Source: MWEI01 sp964600235
Lineage (GTDB): Bacteria; Desulfobacterota; Desulfomonilia; UBA1062
DNA: 64,000 bases
Assembly: GCA_964600235.1 (NCBI GenBank)
Contig: CAZRIV010000014.1
Span: forward strand, 69,371-133,370
Direction: 5' to 3'
Positions 18,647-27,652 of this stretch are shown piece after piece (position 1 is the first letter of the stretch; every line of letters starts with the position of its first letter). The notes beneath the pieces are model-generated. The model did not search any database. It was not told the origin of the DNA and saw only the letters and a list, made by a program, of their open reading frames with translations. Made by a program: the position numbers and the translations under genes.

Positions 18647-19141
18647 ATGGACAGACCCTACCTGGAATCACTCTATGAAATGAGCAGACACCTGAATGAA
18701 GCCGAAGACATCCCAACCATATTCGATACGGTGGTGAATCACCTTCCCAAGGTCCTGGGCGCAAAATACTGCTCGCTGTTCACGAGAAACCCCTCTTCAG
18801 GGGACCTGGAGATCAAGGCCCATAACCACATCGACATCGGGCAGGACCCCTTCATCTCCGTCAGCGTACAGAGGGACAGCATCATGAACCTGGCGCTCGC
18901 CAGGGGAAGCTCTCTCATCATCAAGGACATCGAAGAGGAGATCGGGTTTCAGAACAAGGACAAATACTCCACAAAATCCTTCATGTGCATCCTCATCAGG
19001 AAAAGAGAAGATATCCTTGGGATATTGAACCTCGCTGATAAATCCGAAGGCGGATTCAACAAGGATGACATGCTCATAGCCTCGATCATATGCGATCTGT
19101 TGGGCGCGTTGATGGCGCGCATAGATTACAGTGCGCTCTAA
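18647..19141 (+). CDS. GAF domain protein
   Basis: 164 residues forming a single GAF domain (YEMSRHLNEAEDIPTIFDTV at the start, KSFMCILIRKREDILGILNL near residue 115). No output domain is present, so it is a stand-alone sensor or adaptor with unknown ligand. Ribosome site TGGAGGTG precedes the ATG. ychF starts 9 bases after its stop, suggesting an operon. Confidence 0.9.
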   Translation: MDRPYLESLYEMSRHLNEAEDIPTIFDTVVNHLPKVLGAKYCSLFTRNPSSGDLEIKAHNHIDIGQDPFISVSVQRDSIMNLALARGSSLIIKDIEEEIGFQNKDKYSTKSFMCILIRKREDILGILNLADKSEGGFNKDDMLIASIICDLLGALMARIDYSAL

Positions 19142-19150
19142 GGCGTCATC

Positions 19151-20242
19151 ATGAGTTTCACCTGCGGCATAGTGGGGTTGCCCAATGCGGGCAAGTCCAC
19201 CCTTTTCAACCTCATCACAAAGGCCAATGCCCCTGCCGAGAACTATCCCTTCTGCACCATAGACCCCAACATCGGGATCGTGAACGTGCCGGACGGCAAT
19301 CTCGATGCACTCGCACGCATCATAAAACCCGAGAAGATCACTCCCACCACCTTGAAACTCTTCGATATAGCGGGTCTCGTGAAGGGGGCCTTCAAGGGCG
19401 AGGGACTCGGCAACCAGTTCCTGGGACAGATCAGGGGTGTGGATGCCGTCATCCATGTGGTGAGGTGCTTCAAGGATGTGAACGTAAGTCATGTGTATAC
19501 CGACATCAACCCCGTGGCCGACCTGGAGATCATCTTGACGGAGCTGGTCATGGCGGACCTCGAACTGGTCCAGAAGCGCCTGGAAAACCTGAAAAAGGGC
19601 CTTCGGCTCGGCAAGAAGGACATCACCGCCTCCGAGATGGAAACCCTGGAGGGCATCCAGGAGACCCTGGCGAAAGGCATCTGCATCTATGACTCGGGCA
19701 TCTCCTTCGACCAGGCCGAGATGAAGGCCCTGGGGCTCCTGACTGCCAAACCCTATGTCATCGTTGCCAACGTGGGCGAGGACGACCTGATAAGCGGTTC
19801 GGTACACCTGGACAACCTGAAGGCCTGGGGGGAGAAGAAAGGCAAAAAGGTCGTGTCCATCTGCTCCAGGTTCGAGCTGGAGGCATCCGAGCTCGATGAG
19901 GGCGAGCAGAAGGAGTTCCTGGAGTCCGTGGGCATCACGCGCTCCGGCACCCAGATGCTCATCGCCACCTGCTACGAACTGCTGGACCTCATAACCTTCT
20001 ACACCCCGGTGGGCAAAGAGCTTCGGGCCTGGACCCTGAAGAAGGGCGGCACCATATTTGAGGCTGCGGGACTCATCCATACCGATATCCAGAAGGGCTT
20101 CATCAAGGCCGATGTCATATCACTAGAGGACTTCCAGAAACATGCGGGGCTCCATGGCGCACGGGACGCTGGCGTCATCCTCATCGAGGGCAGGGAGTTT
20201 GTCTTGAGGGACAATGATGTGCTGGTGATACACTTCAGGTGA
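19151..20242 (+). CDS. ychF: Ribosome-associated ATPase YchF (OLA1 type)
   Basis: 363-residue Obg-family P-loop protein. G1 motif GLPNAGKSTLFN, ENYPFCTIDPN switch region, DIAGLVKGA (G3), and a C-terminal TGS domain (LRAWTLKKGGTIFEAAGLIH, ending DNDVLVIHFR). The G4 position reads VANVGEDD rather than NKxD, typical of the ATP-preferring YchF group. Associated with ribosomes and stress responses. Confidence 0.97.
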   Translation: MSFTCGIVGLPNAGKSTLFNLITKANAPAENYPFCTIDPNIGIVNVPDGNLDALARIIKPEKITPTTLKLFDIAGLVKGAFKGEGLGNQFLGQIRGVDAVIHVVRCFKDVNVSHVYTDINPVADLEIILTELVMADLELVQKRLENLKKGLRLGKKDITASEMETLEGIQETLAKGICIYDSGISFDQAEMKALGLLTAKPYVIVANVGEDDLISGSVHLDNLKAWGEKKGKKVVSICSRFELEASELDEGEQKEFLESVGITRSGTQMLIATCYELLDLITFYTPVGKELRAWTLKKGGTIFEAAGLIHTDIQKGFIKADVISLEDFQKHAGLHGARDAGVILIEGREFVLRDNDVLVIHFR

Positions 20243-20382
20243 GGCGTTCCCCTCTTCAGATCCGCCAATGAGACCACCGTCCTTCCCCACCAGCTCTTGC
20301 GTGAATGCGTGTGCGAGTCTGGGCGTATTCTTCCGCCCCTGACACAACCGGTTCCTCTTGGTCGCCCCTGGCATGGAATATA

Positions 20383-20958
20383 TCAAGGGGTCTCTTGGGG
20401 AACGTATGCCTTCAGCCTCATCACTACACAGTGTATGAGTAGCTTGTTTTCCTGAAGGAAATAGTTATACGTGGGGCCATCGCCATATTTATACGGGATC
20501 AGCCTGAGACTGCCGACAAAAACAGCCCCTTTCGGTGAAGATCGGTACAGGTCAGTTATTGACTTTGGGGTATAATTTTCTCGAGAAATACCGACCAGGT
20601 GCTTGTCCTGCGAGTAGAACTTCAATACAATCCTGGGCAATGTCTCCCTCTCCTTCAGGATTTTTACCAATTTTTCTGAAGGATAACAGGAAAGCGAAAG
20701 TTCAAACTCATCATCCTGGCCTGCCTTTTTGAAGAGGCATTCCTCATTGGCATCAAGTGCCAGACCGGGGACAAGACTGCCTGTAAGTATTGTAAAAGCT
20801 TTTTCCACTTTCTGCTTGGCACATATCGAGCAGGGGTCCACCGACGCCTCTGCCAGTAGTGAAAAGGCTTCGTCGGGAAGGATTACGGCACATGCACTGC
20901 TCATGTCGATAAGCGCGGCATGCAACAGAATCAGTGATATCAATCGCACAGCCTTCAC
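20383..20958 (-). CDS. Secreted Cys-containing protein, unknown
   Basis: 191-residue protein with an N-terminal signal peptide (LISLILLHAALIDMSSACA). The mature part has CSICAKQK (CxxC), ANEECLFKK and SLSCYPSEKL, likely disulfides in the periplasm, and ends in a beta-rich section. No family recognised. It lies 157 bases downstream of the DUF4105 gene in the same direction and may be part of that envelope cluster. Confidence 0.7.
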   Translation of the reverse strand: MKAVRLISLILLHAALIDMSSACAVILPDEAFSLLAEASVDPCSICAKQKVEKAFTILTGSLVPGLALDANEECLFKKAGQDDEFELSLSCYPSEKLVKILKERETLPRIVLKFYSQDKHLVGISRENYTPKSITDLYRSSPKGAVFVGSLRLIPYKYGDGPTYNYFLQENKLLIHCVVMRLKAYVPQETP

Positions 20959-21115
20959 GTCCCTTCCCCTCTCCTCTTGAGATTCATATCAATAAACACC
21001 CTGACCCATGATCCATATGCTGCCAAAGGCTCAAAATATACCCTGTTGTGAGAGCCTGTGATTACAACGGACAACAGGGTATTCGGTTTTATGTCGCCAG
21101 ACCATGATAATCCAT

Positions 21116-23047
21116 CTAGAAAAACTGGTTCCAGAGGGCCTTTGCCTCGGTCTCATAGGAATCTCGAGTTATCCGCCTGGATATATCCACAGAAATGCTC
21201 TGGCTTTTTCCAAAAGCAAAATTGTTCTGCAGGGTGCCCTCTAGGGTATTGAACCGGTCGCCCAGACCATAAGATATTCCCCTTGCGGACAGATGCACCT
21301 TCCATCGACTGTTAACTGTTTTCATTGCCCCGGCAGAGCCACCTGCACCCAGAGAAAAATCATGTTCCAGGGCCCCGCCCACCTTCAGATCTGTTTCGAA
21401 CATGAAATATGTGAGCCCTATGTTATCATATTTATAGGCAAAACCACCACCCGGGTTGATCTCATATACAAGGTGATCCTCATCATCTTTCCCTGAAATA
21501 CGCATGAGTCCTGTCTTTACCTTCCAAGAGACGGGGTTGAAGAACTTATCTCTCGGGGTCAGCGAAATTATATCTATCACATCGAGATCTTCCAGTATAA
21601 ACTTCCTGTCAGAGGGGAAATACCTGAAGGCGGCATCTGCAAATATGAGTTGTGCTCCTTCAATATACCCGTCATCACAGTCCATAAGGCTGTGGTATGC
21701 GGGCCTGATCCTGATCTCTGCGAATCCCTTGTCTTGCTGTACACCGGCACCCACAGCAAATCGGGTGGACTCATGTCCTCTATCAGGAGCTACAGGTGAT
21801 GGTATCGTGCTCGACAGATCATCTTGAGATATCCCCAATAAACTCCGTTCCCTGAGAATCTTCAAAAACCGCTGCTTATATGTATCCTTGGAGACTTTCC
21901 CCTTGGTATAGATGTATTGCAGATACTCTCCAGCAAGATCCAGGATCTCGATCTTCCTGTTATCAGGGATTGACCCACCCGCAGAAATATCGACATCCTT
22001 GTCTCCCAAGGCAAGCTCCAACGCCGCCTCCTGGCCTTGTTCAGATACACGGGAAGCAAGGTATTTGATCTTTGTAGTCCTTGATGGCCGATATTGTACG
22101 CCTGTGACGAAACCCTGTTCATCGATCATTCTTATGGAATCGAGCGGTATCAGCCACCCATGCACCTTGTCGGTAAGCTTTGTACCAGGGCGGGCTGCTT
22201 CAAGGAGAAACATGAGATCATACGAGCAATTCTCGTCAAAGAAGTAATAATCTGATGCAATTCCCTCCTTTTCACGAATATTCAGCATCATTCTCCTGAT
22301 CTCAGGGCCTGTAAGATTGAGCTGGTATTCCCATATATCCCGGTGCTCGACATCACTGTATTCCTGAAGTTTTGTGTAATACGGCTGGATGGAAAAATAT
22401 CCCGGATACAATCCGAACAGGCCCTTGACGGCAAACAACGGGCCAAAAGTCTCGGTGGTTACAGCGGTATAGTTAACCGAATAGGCGAGAAGCCTGCTTT
22501 TGTTATACGTATCAATGGTGAGAAGAGTATGACCGAACATGGATGCAGGACTGTTCAGATGTGCTGAGGGAAAGATCAGGGTAACCGTTTCCGGCTTCAC
22601 ATTGTCCATGAATCTTTCAAAGGACCGGCATTCATCAACAGGGAGATGACCGGGATCAAGGCCCAATCTCTGAGTGATCCACTCATACCGGGCGACAAAC
22701 CTGCAGACAGCAGACTTTTCTTCATCCTCCTGCGGTTCGAAAAATGCGCGGATAGTAGCGTCGAGCTCGGCTTCAGGATTTGTTTTGCCGTCAGGGGCCA
22801 GAAAGAATCTCGGGTCATCAACAAGGCTCTTATATCCTAAGACACTCGGTTTATAATGGAGAAGAATATGCCAGTAGGGATCCTGGTGGAGCTTCATCTC
22901 ATGTGCTGCAAGGAGTTTTTCGGCAAGGTATGGAGAATCCTTTGACCAGAGTTGAGAAATGCCAATATGGGAAAAAAAGATAATTAGGAAAAGGAAGGAG
23001 ATGCACCCATGATGAAATGCATAACTCCTTCCAGATCCTGTATACAC
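21116..23047 (-). CDS. DUF4105 (Lnb N-terminal-like) protein with barrel-like C-terminus
   Basis: 643-residue envelope protein. Hydrophobic N-terminus (FLFLIIFFSHIGI) is an export signal. The DUF4105 region (residues about 145-300) shows FPSAHLNSPASMFGHTLLTI and FDENCSYDLMFLLEAARPG, with candidate catalytic His and Cys. The last 200 residues are rich in alternating beta strands and end in FF, like outer-membrane barrels. Start is a GTG 9 bases after the stop of the DUF3015 gene, so coupling is likely. The C-terminal barrel is inference. Confidence 0.8.
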   Translation of the reverse strand: MYTGSGRSYAFHHGCISFLFLIIFFSHIGISQLWSKDSPYLAEKLLAAHEMKLHQDPYWHILLHYKPSVLGYKSLVDDPRFFLAPDGKTNPEAELDATIRAFFEPQEDEEKSAVCRFVARYEWITQRLGLDPGHLPVDECRSFERFMDNVKPETVTLIFPSAHLNSPASMFGHTLLTIDTYNKSRLLAYSVNYTAVTTETFGPLFAVKGLFGLYPGYFSIQPYYTKLQEYSDVEHRDIWEYQLNLTGPEIRRMMLNIREKEGIASDYYFFDENCSYDLMFLLEAARPGTKLTDKVHGWLIPLDSIRMIDEQGFVTGVQYRPSRTTKIKYLASRVSEQGQEAALELALGDKDVDISAGGSIPDNRKIEILDLAGEYLQYIYTKGKVSKDTYKQRFLKILRERSLLGISQDDLSSTIPSPVAPDRGHESTRFAVGAGVQQDKGFAEIRIRPAYHSLMDCDDGYIEGAQLIFADAAFRYFPSDRKFILEDLDVIDIISLTPRDKFFNPVSWKVKTGLMRISGKDDEDHLVYEINPGGGFAYKYDNIGLTYFMFETDLKVGGALEHDFSLGAGGSAGAMKTVNSRWKVHLSARGISYGLGDRFNTLEGTLQNNFAFGKSQSISVDISRRITRDSYETEAKALWNQFF

Positions 23048-23056
23048 CGAACCGGG

Positions 23057-23518
23057 CTACATCAGTGCCTGGATATTCCTGACGACATCTACGCTGCTGA
23101 CATCTGTTGACGGGTAAATCCGGGAAAAATTGCTCTGCAGTGTCGAATAAAAACCGGTCCTGGAGCCTTCGGGGACTTCCATGAGGACCGCCAGCGTATC
23201 GAGGTATTCCCCGTCCCCCTTGGCAATGTCATTTGCCAGGTTATCCATGTTGTCCGCTACATAGTTATTGATCCTCTCGATACTTACAAAGCGGCTGGGT
23301 TTCTCGCAGTTGGAGGTGCCGGAGGTCATGCCGAAGGTCTGGTTGCCGAAGGTGCCATTGGTTGTTGCAGCCAGCACCTGGAAGACAAGGCCATCGTTCC
23401 CCTGCATAACTATGGAGCCTAGACCACAACCTGTATTCTTCTGGTTCACGGCAAAACAGACCGATGCCGGTAGTACGAGAAAACTTACAAGAACAACAGC
23501 TACCATAAATCTCTTCAT
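23057..23518 (-). CDS. DUF3015 family exported protein
   Basis: 153 residues: signal peptide (VVLVSFLVLPASVCFA), then a short DUF3015 domain (TGCGLGSIV, TFGMTSGTSNCEKP, followed by helices to residue 150) with two Cys that may pair. GGAGGAATAG precedes the ATG. Function unknown; next to DUF4105 in what appears to be one envelope operon. Confidence 0.85.
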   Translation of the reverse strand: MKRFMVAVVLVSFLVLPASVCFAVNQKNTGCGLGSIVMQGNDGLVFQVLAATTNGTFGNQTFGMTSGTSNCEKPSRFVSIERINNYVADNMDNLANDIAKGDGEYLDTLAVLMEVPEGSRTGFYSTLQSNFSRIYPSTDVSSVDVVRNIQALM

Positions 23519-23906
23519 TCCTATTCCTCCTCTCTGTGGTTTTAAGACTATGTATTGCGAATTCTCATCAAAGCCTTCAACCGATCATCATTACATCCTG
23601 GGCCCTTGTAAAAATACCGGTGGTTGGGCTTATTCCCCCCGCAGCTAACGACCCATATCACAGTATCGGGTTTTCCCAAATGACAAGATGTAGCTTCTTA
23701 TAAAAAGGAGCTTTATTGATACAGGTTATTATATAAAAGGATACATGCCATCAGTCAAGGCAGTTATCGAATGAACCATCAAGAACGATGACCCGACCAT
23801 TTTGAAAGACATCAGGTCTCAACACATCCATCCATGGGCAAGCACTCATTTCAATTGGAGATAATAGAACATTGCTCCTGGTATATACCAAAAAATTGTG
23901 ACGCTT
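23519..23906. other. Intergenic region, 388 bases
   Basis: Leader and promoter region of the DUF3015 gene (minus strand) plus the 3' side of the flagellar accessory operon. GGAGGAATAG near the DUF3015 start is the only clear site; a weak AGCTTCTT/AAAAGGAGCT stem near 23692-23713 may terminate something. No gene seen. Confidence 0.4.
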
Positions 23907-24188
23907 TTAAGACCTGCCCTTCTTCTTTGCATTCATACGGTAAATGAATGCCAGCAGCTCCGCTACCACCTGGTAGAGCTCCTCGGGGATCTCCTCGTTG
24001 ATATCGAGCCGGTACAGGGCCTCCATGAGGGTGGAGTCCTTCTCCACAGGGATCTTGTGTTCCTTTGCCAGGGCGAGGATCCTCTCGGCTACAGCCCCCC
24101 TGCCCTTTGCCGTGACCTTAGGGGCTGCGGCCTTTCCACGGTCGTATTTCAGGGCGACAGCCTTTTTGTGTTTCTCTTCTTCCTTCAT
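23907..24188 (-). CDS. FlhB C-terminal-like (FlhX) protein
   Basis: 93-residue protein equivalent to the cytoplasmic C-terminal domain of FlhB: KKAVALKYDRGK, then APKVTAKGRGAVAERILALA, then EEIPEELYQVVAELLAFIY. FlhB's NPTH auto-cleavage motif reads APKV here, so no cleavage is expected. Such stand-alone proteins can substitute for FlhB's C-terminal domain in flagellar export. Overlaps the upstream gene by 4 bases. Confidence 0.88.
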   Translation of the reverse strand: MKEEEKHKKAVALKYDRGKAAAPKVTAKGRGAVAERILALAKEHKIPVEKDSTLMEALYRLDINEEIPEELYQVVAELLAFIYRMNAKKKGRS

Positions 24189-24952
24189 ACCAGCACATCC
24201 ACATCTATGCGGGACGCTGAGAGAGGTTGCTTCTGTACGAACTCCATGCTTGAAACACCGTAGGGCTCGAGGCTCGCTGCAAGGTCTTCCATGTGCCCTT
24301 TCAAGAAGCTCACTACGTCTTCGGACCCTGAAGATATCTCCACAGCCAGCCCCCTTTTCGTCCTCAAAACCGTGCTCTCGATGAGGCCCAGGGCATCGGT
24401 AGCCACGTCAAAATGGAGCCGGTAATCCTGCCCTTCCTTTTCGATCGTCACCCGTGCCCTGCCCCTCGTCTCATCATCCACAAAGGGCACCAGCAGATAG
24501 GCAATGGTACTGGGCGGCAACTGGGAAGTTTCCTGGATGAACTTCTGGACGAGCTGGGCGGCCATCTTCTCTTCTGGTGCCTCGGCCATGAGCTTCTCCA
24601 GGATCTCTTTCATCGCGAAGGCCTGTATGGGCGTATTCTTGAATTTACCCACGAGGCGCTCCACGAGGTTGTCCATCAGCCTGACGGCTGCCTTCATCTC
24701 GGGATTCGAATCAACGGGCTTCATGACGACCTTCGGGCTGGTGGCATGCACCCTGAGGTTCAGGACCTGGTCTTTTGTCAGGTTGAGGGTCGTCTCCACA
24801 AGGAGCTGCCTGCCGAACATGGATACGAGTACGAGCCCGTCTTTCGGGTTTGCGAGCACGGTGGCGACAACCTGACGGCCGACCACCAGGGAAGGCACCT
24901 TCCCCTGAACGACAATATCTCCTGCAGGTGCCTGTACGGGTGTTATGGGCAT
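24185..24952 (-). CDS. FliK-like (hook-length control type) protein
   Basis: 255 residues. The first 70 are beta-rich (VVQGKVPSLVVGRQVVATVL), and the C-terminal part (about 165-245) resembles the FliK C-terminal domain with YRLHFDVATDALGLIEST and SLEPYGVSSMEFVQ. Adjacent to FlhX and a DUF2802 gene, supporting a flagellar role, but it lacks the long Gln/Pro-rich FliK ruler. Confidence in the exact role is moderate. Confidence 0.6.
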   Translation of the reverse strand: MPITPVQAPAGDIVVQGKVPSLVVGRQVVATVLANPKDGLVLVSMFGRQLLVETTLNLTKDQVLNLRVHATSPKVVMKPVDSNPEMKAAVRLMDNLVERLVGKFKNTPIQAFAMKEILEKLMAEAPEEKMAAQLVQKFIQETSQLPPSTIAYLLVPFVDDETRGRARVTIEKEGQDYRLHFDVATDALGLIESTVLRTKRGLAVEISSGSEDVVSFLKGHMEDLAASLEPYGVSSMEFVQKQPLSASRIDVDVLV

Positions 24953-24965
24953 ATGCTTCTCAGGA

Positions 24966-25409
24966 TCAGTCCCGGGGGTTGCCGACCTTTATCATGAGCT
25001 GGATCTCTCCCACCGGGACCCCGGTGATCTGGCAGATATCGAGGACATCGAAACCGCCCTTATGAAGCTTCTGGACATCTGAGGCATTGAACTGCCTGGC
25101 CTTTTTCACCTTCATGGAGGTTTCTTCCAGTGCCTTTATGAGGACCTCTGCATTGCGGATCTTGCCGTCCAGATCACTCATGACCTTGGTGACCAGTTCG
25201 ATGTTCTGCTGGATGTTTCCATCGAAGGTATTCGTGAGGTCCTGGGTCTGCCTGACCACTGACTTTAATTCTTCGAGGGCCTGGGGCTTGACCTTTCTTC
25301 TTCTTTCCAGGACCAGGAGAAAGACCACAAAGGCAATCAGGATTACCTGGATGACCAGCTGGACGATAAGGAGGAACCTTACAGGATCGTCAAAAAGGGG
25401 AAGCTGCAA
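24966..25409 (-). CDS. DUF2802-like membrane protein, flagellar neighbourhood
   Basis: 147 residues: one N-terminal transmembrane helix (FLLIVQLVIQVILIAFVVFL), a coiled coil (residues about 45-105) and a C-terminal helix-turn-helix-like stretch GGFDVLDICQITGVPVGEIQ resembling DUF2802. Such genes are often found in flagellar clusters. Function unknown. Confidence 0.65.
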   Translation of the reverse strand: MQLPLFDDPVRFLLIVQLVIQVILIAFVVFLLVLERRRKVKPQALEELKSVVRQTQDLTNTFDGNIQQNIELVTKVMSDLDGKIRNAEVLIKALEETSMKVKKARQFNASDVQKLHKGGFDVLDICQITGVPVGEIQLMIKVGNPRD

Positions 25410-25411
25410 AG

Positions 25412-25717
25412 CTACACCACCACATCGATGATATGCTTCTCGCTCGTGGTGCTCTCTTCTTCTGAGGTGTCCACGGCCTGGGCTTTTCCTTCCCGAGCCT
25501 GATCTTTTCTGCGCCCTTCTTTTTCCCGCTCACGCACAGAGATCTCCTGGGCCTTCTTGGACTCGGCCACTTCCCTGTTTTTGCGCAGCCTCGCCCTGGC
25601 CTCGTCTTCGGTGAGAATCTGCCGGGCAACCTCGGAGTGGACAAAGGTGTTCTGATTGATCTTCTCAATCCTCCCGGCCTGGGAGAGTATCGTAGAAATG
25701 TCAGACGCCCCTGCCAT
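25412..25717 (-). CDS. Small charged protein of flagellar accessory operon
   Basis: 101 residues, mostly charged helix (RLRKNREVAESKKAQEISVR) with an N-terminal head DISTILSQAGRIEKINQ and a hydrophobic C-terminal IIDVVV. Two bases separate it from the next gene. No family recognised; context suggests a flagellar role. Confidence 0.65.
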   Translation of the reverse strand: MAGASDISTILSQAGRIEKINQNTFVHSEVARQILTEDEARARLRKNREVAESKKAQEISVREREKEGRRKDQAREGKAQAVDTSEEESTTSEKHIIDVVV

Positions 25718-25854
25718 AAAGATCCCCTCTATTCCCCGTTATCGACTTATATCAACTTAAACTTGAATTTGCAAAGGAAATCGCGCGGAAATGCTTGTAT
25801 TTTAACCGGATTGGCATCACATGACAGGCGCTCTGAAACAGAGTGGGAGAGGCG

Positions 25855-26223
25855 CTAGTCCTGCGACTCTCCCACCTTAATGATCGATCCGCCCATGCCC
25901 GCGGCAAAGAGCCTGCCGCACGACTCGAACAAGATGTAACGAGTGGCGAGAAGGGGTATGTTCTTTTCCTTGGCCAGCTTGATGGCATCGGGAGCGGGCC
26001 TTTTTCCCCTGACAAAAACGATGACCCTGAGATCCAGCGTATCCGCCGTACGGACAACCAGGGGGTTGGTAAGACCCGTAAGAAGCATTGATCCTTCTTT
26101 TGCAAAGGCGAGAACATCACTCATGAGGTCGGCTGCAAAACCACGTTCAACTTCCATATCCAGCCTGTCCTCGCCCACTATCACTTCGGCATCAAGGATC
26201 TGTTTAACTTCCGCAAGGGTCAT
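25855..26223 (-). CDS. DRTGG domain protein
   Basis: 122-residue stand-alone DRTGG domain (KQILDAEVIVGEDRLDMEVE, then GLTNPLVVRTADTLDLRVIV). These are small regulatory domains often encoded beside NADH/ferredoxin enzymes in anaerobes. It lies 21 bases from the nfnB gene end, so it is probably in the same operon. A GTGGGAGAG/CTCTCCCAC stem (25843-25875) covers its stop codon and may terminate the operon. Confidence 0.85.
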   Translation of the reverse strand: MTLAEVKQILDAEVIVGEDRLDMEVERGFAADLMSDVLAFAKEGSMLLTGLTNPLVVRTADTLDLRVIVFVRGKRPAPDAIKLAKEKNIPLLATRYILFESCGRLFAAGMGGSIIKVGESQD

Positions 26224-26244
26224 ACCCCTCTCCTCTCAGGGAAA

Positions 26245-27651
26245 TTATTTCTTCGACATCAGGTACTGGTGGATTGCCTTTGCTGCCTTCCTGCCTGCAC
26301 CCATGGCCAGGATGACCGTGGCGGCACCGGTTACAATGTCGCCGCCTGCAAATACACCTTCCCGTGATGTTTGTCCAGTCTCTTCATCAGCAACGATATA
26401 GTTCCACTTGTTTGTCTTGAGGCCCGGGGTCGTGCTCTGCACCAGGGGGTTCGCACCCGCTCCGATGGCTATAACCGCCGTGTCGATATCGATTACAAAC
26501 TCGGAGCCCTTCATGGGAACCGGCCTTCTCCTGCCTGATTCATCCGGCTCACCCAGTTCCATCTTCAAACATTCTACACCAACCACCCACCCCTTGTCAT
26601 TGCCAATGTAACGTATGGGATTGGTTAGAAGATGCAGTTCGATGCCCTCCTGCTCAGCATGGTGGATCTCCTCAATCCTTGCCGGCATCTCATCACGTGA
26701 ACGGCGGTAGACGAGATAGACATGGTCCGCGCCGAGCCTCATGGCTGTGCGTGCCGAATCCATTGCCACGTTCCCGCCGCCCACAACGGCAACATTCTTG
26801 CCCTTGACGATGGGGGTGTCATACTCGGGGAACTTGTATGCCTTCATGAGGTTGCTTCTGGTAAGGTATTCGTTCGCGGAATATACACCGTTGAGGTTCT
26901 CGCCCGGGATATTCATGAAGGTGGGCAGTCCGGCACCGGTGCCGAGATATACGGCATCAAATCCTTCTTCGAAGAGCTCGTCCACCGTTGCCACCTTGCC
27001 GATGACGCTCGATGTCTCGATCTTTGCTCCGAGCTTCTGGAGATAATCCACCTCTGCGGCTACGATGGCCTTGGGCAGCCTGAACTCGGGGATGCCGTAG
27101 ACCAGGACCCCTCCTGTCTTGTGCAGGGCCTCGAAGATGGTTACCTCATGACCGAGCTGCACCAGGTCGCCGGCAACGGTCAGGCCTGATGGTCCCGATC
27201 CGACAACGGCGACCTTCTGTCCTGTGGGTGTCACCTTTGGGGGGACAGAAACCTCGCCTGAAGCCCGCTCGTAGTCCGCCACGAACCGTTCGAGCCTGCC
27301 TATGGCAACCGGCTCCCCCTTTTTCCCACGGACACACTGGGCTTCACACTGAGCCTCCTGCGGACATACCCTTCCGCAGACAGCAGGCAGTGCGTTGGTT
27401 GCCTTGATCTTTTTCGCTGCGCCGATGAAATCGCCTTCCTGGACGAGCGCTATAAACCCGGGGATGTCCACTTCCACCGGACAGCCCTGGACACACGCCG
27501 GGTTCTTGCATGTGATGCATCGCAGAGCCTCGGTCTTTGCCATTTCGGGTGTGTATCCGAGCGGGACCTCGTCGAAATTCCGGGCCCTGACCTTTGCGTC
27601 CTGCTCAGGCATGGGCTGACGCGGGATCTTGAGTCTGTCTTTCATTTCCAT
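26245..27651 (-). CDS. nfnB: NfnB / glutamate synthase small-chain-like (NADPH-linked FAD/Fe-S)
   Basis: 468-residue flavoprotein with two Cys-rich [4Fe-4S] motifs at the N-terminus (CITCKNPACVQGCPVEV, CGRVCPQEAQCEAQC), then FAD- and NADPH-binding Rossmann motifs (VAVVGSGPSGLTVAGDL; VAVVGGGNVAMDSARTAMRL). It is the large subunit of NADH-dependent ferredoxin:NADP oxidoreductase, as judged by the adjacent small subunit; the same fold occurs as GltD/GltA. Start at ATG 27651 has AGGAGG upstream and fits the nfnA stop 2 bases away. Confidence 0.9.
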   Translation of the reverse strand: MEMKDRLKIPRQPMPEQDAKVRARNFDEVPLGYTPEMAKTEALRCITCKNPACVQGCPVEVDIPGFIALVQEGDFIGAAKKIKATNALPAVCGRVCPQEAQCEAQCVRGKKGEPVAIGRLERFVADYERASGEVSVPPKVTPTGQKVAVVGSGPSGLTVAGDLVQLGHEVTIFEALHKTGGVLVYGIPEFRLPKAIVAAEVDYLQKLGAKIETSSVIGKVATVDELFEEGFDAVYLGTGAGLPTFMNIPGENLNGVYSANEYLTRSNLMKAYKFPEYDTPIVKGKNVAVVGGGNVAMDSARTAMRLGADHVYLVYRRSRDEMPARIEEIHHAEQEGIELHLLTNPIRYIGNDKGWVVGVECLKMELGEPDESGRRRPVPMKGSEFVIDIDTAVIAIGAGANPLVQSTTPGLKTNKWNYIVADEETGQTSREGVFAGGDIVTGAATVILAMGAGRKAAKAIHQYLMSKK

Positions 27652-27652
27652 G

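Noticed and set aside
18797..20080. 427-residue open frame on the minus strand opposite the GAF and ychF genes
   Set aside because: It mirrors two well-supported plus-strand genes; no ribosome site and no family features in the translation.
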